Positions 60,251-64,000 of a DNA stretch of 64,000 nucleotides are shown in pieces. Under the pieces are notes generated by a model. It saw only the letters and a list, made by a program, of their open reading frames with translations, was not told the DNA's origin and did no database searches. The position numbers and the translations under genes were made by a program. The stretch comes from Shewanella halotolerans. Its GTDB lineage: Bacteria > Pseudomonadota > Gammaproteobacteria > Enterobacterales > Shewanellaceae. Numbering within the stretch: position 1 is the stretch's first letter; each line of letters starts with the position of its first letter. The stretch spans positions 4,340,001 through 4,404,000 of the forward strand of contig NZ_CP080417.1 of NCBI RefSeq assembly GCF_019457535.1, written 5' to 3'.

Positions 60251-62044
60251 ATGCGTTTAACTCACCTTAGCTCTCTACTGCTCGGTACCTGTCTACTCAG
60301 CGCCTGCGGTGGCTCCAATAACGATTCAGATACCCCAACCGACGGTGGCACGCCGCCTCCCACGAGTTTCGACCATAGTGTTGTCGGCACTGTGGTGTAC
60401 CAAGGCGCAGTAGCCGGCGCCGAGGTCTGTGTGGATCTCAACCAAAATGCCAGCTGTGATAGCGATGAGCCAAGTGCCATTGCAGATGGCGAGGGTAAAT
60501 ACCAGATAGACTGGAGCAGCGATATCGAGATGCCCGTCTATGATCTGATCGCCAATTGGCAACAGGCAGCTGAGGCCAGCAGCAAGCCAGCCCTGCTCAA
60601 GGCGGCATTCCGCGCCGATGCGCTCAATGTCAATGCCTCCAAATCCGATAGCAATCAGGGCGTGATCTCCATGGAAGGTGTCGGTAAGTTGGTCGCCCTG
60701 CAGGAACACGGCGGTGAGATCAACCCTATGACTCATCTGGAGTATCAGCGCGTTGCCCGCATGCGCGCCGCCGGTACCACGTCCCTTGATATCGTCACTC
60801 AGCGCGGTCTGCTGGCCGCTCTATTGCTGACTATCTACGATCGCGACGGCAATCCCTATAAACTGAGCGCCGAGCAATCCCTCGCCCCTGAATTTATCGA
60901 CATCTACCGACTGCACCGTCATCTAGAGGCGCTGATCGGCGAGCAGCTCAGCGATGTGCTGGCCGTGGATGACATCATGTCGATTACCCGTGACCAGCTA
61001 AAGACCTTGGTAGAAGAGAGTGGCATGAGCACCGAGGATTATTTAGCCAGCGACCCCATGGCGGTGCGCTTCCTGGTCAACAATGCACTGATCGCCGAAG
61101 AGTATATCGAGACGCCAATAGACGCGAAGATCATGTCGGACGCCGACTGGCAGGTGATCAATAACCACTTCCTTGAGGACGACCAGCTGCATAGCAACTT
61201 CACCCTGGCCCCCGCCACACTACGGAGCCTCTTTACCCTCACTTATGGCACGCCCGATCTCACCTTCGTAGGTTCTATCGTCGAGGGTAAGGTCAATGGT
61301 CGGGTATTCGATGATCGCGACGGAACTGACACTCCAGAGGAGTGTTGGAACAAGGAGCTAAAACATTGGGTTATCGAAGGCGACAAAGACTATCAGCCGC
61401 CCGAAATTAAGTACGAAAACAACACACTCCAGACTGTGTACAGTGGCACCTCGGTACCCATCACAATCGAATTCACTAAATACTCAGGCACTGGCGAGGA
61501 GTGGCAGGCCATTCTCAGCACCACGCCACCGGCACTCAAGCTGGCCGAACTCAACTGGCCAAGCCAGGTGTACCGCTACCGTGGAAAGCAGGCAGATGAC
61601 GTGATGTGCCGTGTACGGGGTGAGTTCGCCACCTGGCCCATGCCGAGCCATCAAGATCCAGAGCTCTTGACCACGGCGGATGTCGCTCGCCTCTTCTGGC
61701 CAGCCTTCTACCCAGACGATGTAGTGGTCGATGAAGAGAACAAAACCATCAAGCTCAACATCACAGGAGAGGTCACGACTTATCAATGGTCGCTGAGCAC
61801 CAGTCCAAGCGATGAGCCTGTCCTGCGTATGAAGCAGATAGACCTGCCAGCCGCCTATGCCGAATTTGTCTCTGTCGATAACTATCTGATCCAAGGCGAT
61901 AAGCTCATCGAAGTCAGTATCTACGAGGCCACCGACTACAGCGGTAAGTTCGGCGATTACCTCAGTATCAGCTTCGACGGCAATGAAGACAACTTCAACC
62001 AGCGCTTCTACAAACACCTAGAGGCGATCGTCAAGGGGCAATAA
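60251..62044 (+). CDS. Large unknown lipoprotein
   Basis: 597 residues. The lipobox LLSAC (cysteine about residue 19) is followed by a Gly/Ser/Asp/Thr/Pro-rich linker (about 20-38), so the protein is lipid-anchored, probably at the outer membrane or cell surface. A region at about 44-80 with VVYQGAVAGAEVCVDLNQN resembles a carboxypeptidase-regulatory-like beta-sandwich seen in surface proteins. The rest, which is acidic and rich in aromatic residues, has no family that can be recognised by eye. It stands alone between two terminators. Confidence 0.8.
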   Translation: MRLTHLSSLLLGTCLLSACGGSNNDSDTPTDGGTPPPTSFDHSVVGTVVYQGAVAGAEVCVDLNQNASCDSDEPSAIADGEGKYQIDWSSDIEMPVYDLIANWQQAAEASSKPALLKAAFRADALNVNASKSDSNQGVISMEGVGKLVALQEHGGEINPMTHLEYQRVARMRAAGTTSLDIVTQRGLLAALLLTIYDRDGNPYKLSAEQSLAPEFIDIYRLHRHLEALIGEQLSDVLAVDDIMSITRDQLKTLVEESGMSTEDYLASDPMAVRFLVNNALIAEEYIETPIDAKIMSDADWQVINNHFLEDDQLHSNFTLAPATLRSLFTLTYGTPDLTFVGSIVEGKVNGRVFDDRDGTDTPEECWNKELKHWVIEGDKDYQPPEIKYENNTLQTVYSGTSVPITIEFTKYSGTGEEWQAILSTTPPALKLAELNWPSQVYRYRGKQADDVMCRVRGEFATWPMPSHQDPELLTTADVARLFWPAFYPDDVVVDEENKTIKLNITGEVTTYQWSLSTSPSDEPVLRMKQIDLPAAYAEFVSVDNYLIQGDKLIEVSIYEATDYSGKFGDYLSISFDGNEDNFNQRFYKHLEAIVKGQ

Positions 62045-62106
62045 CCTAAGCCGGACGCGTTTGAGCTTACTGCTAAGCAAAAGTAAGGCATAAAAGTCAG
62101 CTAAAT

Positions 62107-62143
62107 AAGAAAGAGGATGGTGAATGCCATCCTCTTTCTTTCC
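62107..62143 (+). terminator. Intrinsic terminator after the lipoprotein gene
   Basis: Stem AAGAAAGAGGATGG/CCATCCTCTTTCTT with loop TGAATG, followed by T. The rest of 62045-62368 holds no gene; it should carry the promoter of the symporter but no clear -35/-10 pair was chosen. Confidence 0.88.
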
Positions 62144-62368
62144 CCAACAGTCCAGCCAAGACAAGCCGTTTTACCAAAAAAGCGACTCAACTCTCCACAA
62201 AGCCTGCCGCTCGCATCCAATACTTAGACTCAGTACTTAAGCTCAGCTTGGGCTTTATCCTCAGGGTAAGCCTTAATTCACAGACTCTTCTCCTCGCCCG
62301 TGCTACGCTGCGCGCCTGCAAGACTATACTCATTTCAAAAGCATAACTGACGACAAGACGAGGCAAAG

Positions 62369-63595
62369 GTGAAAACCAAGACAAGTAGGCTATTAGGCAA
62401 TATCGGGGTGCAGGTGGTGATCGCCATGATTATCGGCGCCGCCGTCGGTTTTATCATGGGTGAACAGGCCAGCATGTTTGCCCCCCTGGGCACCATATTC
62501 ATCCACCTGATCAAGATGCTGGTTATCCCTTTGGTGCTGGTTTCCATCATCTCGGGCGCCGCCAGCCTGGGTGACAGCCCCTCGGCAGGCAAAATAGGCA
62601 TAGGTACCTTCGGCTTCTTCATCATCACCTCGGGCGTGGCCGTCGCCTTGGCACTCCTGCTGGGCTCACTATTCCAACCCGGTAACGGCGTCGATTTCAC
62701 CGCCCACAGCGCCAGCGGCCTGATGACGGTGACCGAAGAACATGGCGCCCTGCCCGGCGTGATGGACACCTTTATCGGCATGATCCCCACCAATGTGTTC
62801 GAATCGCTGACCGGCGGCAATATCCTGCAGATCTTGGTCTTTAGCATCTTCTTCGGCATCGCCCTCACCAAAGTAAAGGGAGAAGGCAGCAAGCCAATCC
62901 TGGCGGCGCTCAACACCATAGTCGATGCCTTCGTCTGGATGATCAACTGTGTCATGGTGATCGCGCCTATCGGAGTATTTGGCCTGATGGCCGATTCTGT
63001 GGGCACCTTCGGCTTCGACGCGTTAGAGGTGGTCTTTAAGCTATTCGCCGTGTTTGTCCTCGGCATCTTGCTGTTTGGCTTCCTCTTCTTCCCGCTGCTG
63101 GTGCAGCTGTTCTCCAATGTCAGCGCCAAGAAGTTCATCAGCGTCATGAAGAAGCCTCAGGTGATGGCACTTTCTACCGCCTCCTCAATGGCCACCCTTC
63201 CGGTGAACATGGAAACCTGTGAGGAGGAACTGGGGGTCTCTAAACCCACCGCCTCCTTCGTGCTGCCCCTGGGCGCCACCATCAACATGAGCGGTAACGC
63301 CATCTACTACGGCCTAGTGGCCATCTTCTTTGCCCAGATGTACGGCATAGATCTCAGCCTGGGCGCCTATGTGGCCATTATCTTCACCTCGACTCTGGGC
63401 GCCATAGGTCAGGCCGGCGTACCCGGCCCCTCCTTTCTGGTGGTAGCCGTGCTGCTGGCCGCGGGCATCCCCATCGATGGCCTGCCGCTACTGTTCGCCC
63501 TGGACAGAGTGTTTGACATGATCCGCACCTCGCTCAACATCACTGGTGATGCGGCCTGCGCCGTGATCCTAGATAAATACACCAAGGGCGAATAA
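62369..63595 (+). CDS. Dicarboxylate/amino-acid:cation symporter (DAACS family)
   Basis: 408 residues with about eight membrane helices and two re-entrant loops. The serine-containing loop STASSMATLPV (about 269-279) and NMSGNAIYYG (about 308-317), in place of the usual NMDGT, form the substrate and cation sites. It imports glutamate, aspartate or C4-dicarboxylates with sodium or protons. The start is a GTG with GAGG nine bases upstream. Confidence 0.9.
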   Translation: MKTKTSRLLGNIGVQVVIAMIIGAAVGFIMGEQASMFAPLGTIFIHLIKMLVIPLVLVSIISGAASLGDSPSAGKIGIGTFGFFIITSGVAVALALLLGSLFQPGNGVDFTAHSASGLMTVTEEHGALPGVMDTFIGMIPTNVFESLTGGNILQILVFSIFFGIALTKVKGEGSKPILAALNTIVDAFVWMINCVMVIAPIGVFGLMADSVGTFGFDALEVVFKLFAVFVLGILLFGFLFFPLLVQLFSNVSAKKFISVMKKPQVMALSTASSMATLPVNMETCEEELGVSKPTASFVLPLGATINMSGNAIYYGLVAIFFAQMYGIDLSLGAYVAIIFTSTLGAIGQAGVPGPSFLVVAVLLAAGIPIDGLPLLFALDRVFDMIRTSLNITGDAACAVILDKYTKGE

Positions 63596-63610
63596 CAGGC
63601 TGATGATCTC

Positions 63611-63639
63611 TTAGCCGGGTGCCATTGGCATCCGGCTAA
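63611..63639 (+). terminator. Hairpin after the symporter gene
   Basis: A 13-bp stem with one G-T mismatch (63611-63623 with 63627-63639) and an ATT loop, 15 bp past the stop. No T run follows directly, so termination strength is uncertain. Confidence 0.45.
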
Positions 63640-63757
63640 CTGCTGTTAAATACCTGCCATCGTCCATTTGGATCCGCACCCGAACTATACTTTCCTCTCC
63701 AAGCGAGTCCAGTCTCAGCGCCATTTCCTACCGTTTAAAAGTCAAACAAACCAAACT

Positions 63758-63822
63758 TTATGTAAAGCACGCTTGACCTTGATTCTTTTTTAGCCTAACT
63801 TGTTATGTAAAGGGTGTTTGAC
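63758..63822. promoter_or_regulatory. Direct-repeat operator candidate upstream of the last gene
   Basis: TTATGTAAAGCACGCTTGAC (63758-63777) and TTATGTAAAGGGTGTTTGAC (63803-63822) are direct repeats 45 bp apart. The first repeat's TTGACC and the following TAACTT at a 17-bp spacing could be a sigma-70 promoter, so a repressor on the repeats would cover it. Confidence 0.5.
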
Positions 63823-63849
63823 ATTTTTAGCAAACGAGAGGAACTGCAC

Positions 63850-64000
63850 ATGAAACAGATCATCGACGCCATCTGCTCCAGAGGGCTACCGTCAAGGGAT
63901 ATTCAAAATGCTAACCGGGTGAACCTGCTCGCCCTGCTGTGGGCACTAAGCCTGGGCGGCACCTCCTTCCTTGCCCACCAAGGCTATCTGGCCAGCACCT
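63850..64000 (+). CDS. Unknown membrane protein (partial, start only)
   Basis: The first 50 codons only; the gene runs off the right edge. A cytosolic leader of about 23 residues is followed by a hydrophobic segment (about 25-43), so it should be an inner-membrane protein. AGAGGAA precedes the ATG. No family can be named from this fragment. Its promoter region carries a pair of direct repeats. Confidence 0.65.
   Translation, partial: MKQIIDAICSRGLPSRDIQNANRVNLLALLWALSLGGTSFLAHQGYLAST

Noticed and set aside
1..64000. tRNA, rRNA and CRISPR arrays
   Set aside because: No cloverleaf-like stretches, rRNA segments or regularly spaced direct repeats with unique spacers were seen; a tRNAscan or CRISPR search would settle it.

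Overview
The window reads as a chromosomal segment of a marine gammaproteobacterium, most probably a Shewanella (S. loihica-like). This is inferred from recognised gene content and protein style (Tat-exported flavocytochrome-type flavoprotein, complete gspC-N operon, menDHCE, rsmD-ftsYEX-rpoH, hslRO-pckA); no database search was possible. Most of it is compact, moderately GC-rich core genome. The exception is about 7.1-12 kb, which is AT-rich, made of small unknown genes and repeats, and looks accessory.

Layout. 1-7 kb: a truncated Tat flavoprotein reductase divergent from a LysR regulator, an AcuI/YhdH-type oxidoreductase, and an AcoR-type sigma-54 activator divergent from an ExaC-type aldehyde dehydrogenase that has a good -24/-12 promoter. 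7.1-9.6 kb: an integron gene-cassette array on the minus strand. It holds five small unknown genes and four attC sites, with no integrase in view. 9.6-12 kb: palindromic and dispersed repeats, a cysteine-dioxygenase-like cupin gene and a GNAT acetyltransferase. 12-32 kb: housekeeping and envelope genes, including trmL, a two-gene M16 peptidase operon, a PilZ protein, a PAS-GGDEF-EAL protein, a DTW-domain tRNA modifier, an outer-membrane barrel, a Bcr/CflA exporter with a LysR, a DUF885 peptidase, a Sel1-repeat protein, TerB-like and TonB-like proteins.

32-39 kb: a YjeH-like amino-acid exporter divergent from an Lrp-type regulator with paired operator-like boxes, then a translationally coupled menDHCE operon for menaquinone synthesis. 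39-45 kb: rpoH, ftsX, ftsE and ftsY on the minus strand, with rsmD and a DUF1145 gene divergent from ftsY. 45-57 kb: a full type II secretion operon, gspC to gspN, on the minus strand. 57-64 kb: hslR-hslO, pckA, a large unknown lipoprotein, a dicarboxylate/amino-acid:cation symporter and the start of a further membrane protein.

The most unusual part is the cassette array. In each of four cassettes the first bases of the cassette are the reverse complement of the R'' core box of its own attC. This fixes the cassette borders to the base and supports insertion as closed circles by an integron integrase. One cassette gene reads through its attC and stops in the recombination core. Other notable points are a pair of 86-bp inverted-repeat elements flanking the dioxygenase gene, operator-like repeats beside several regulators, an M16 pair in which one member lacks the zinc motif, and repeat-rich insertions in FtsY, GspJ and MenE.
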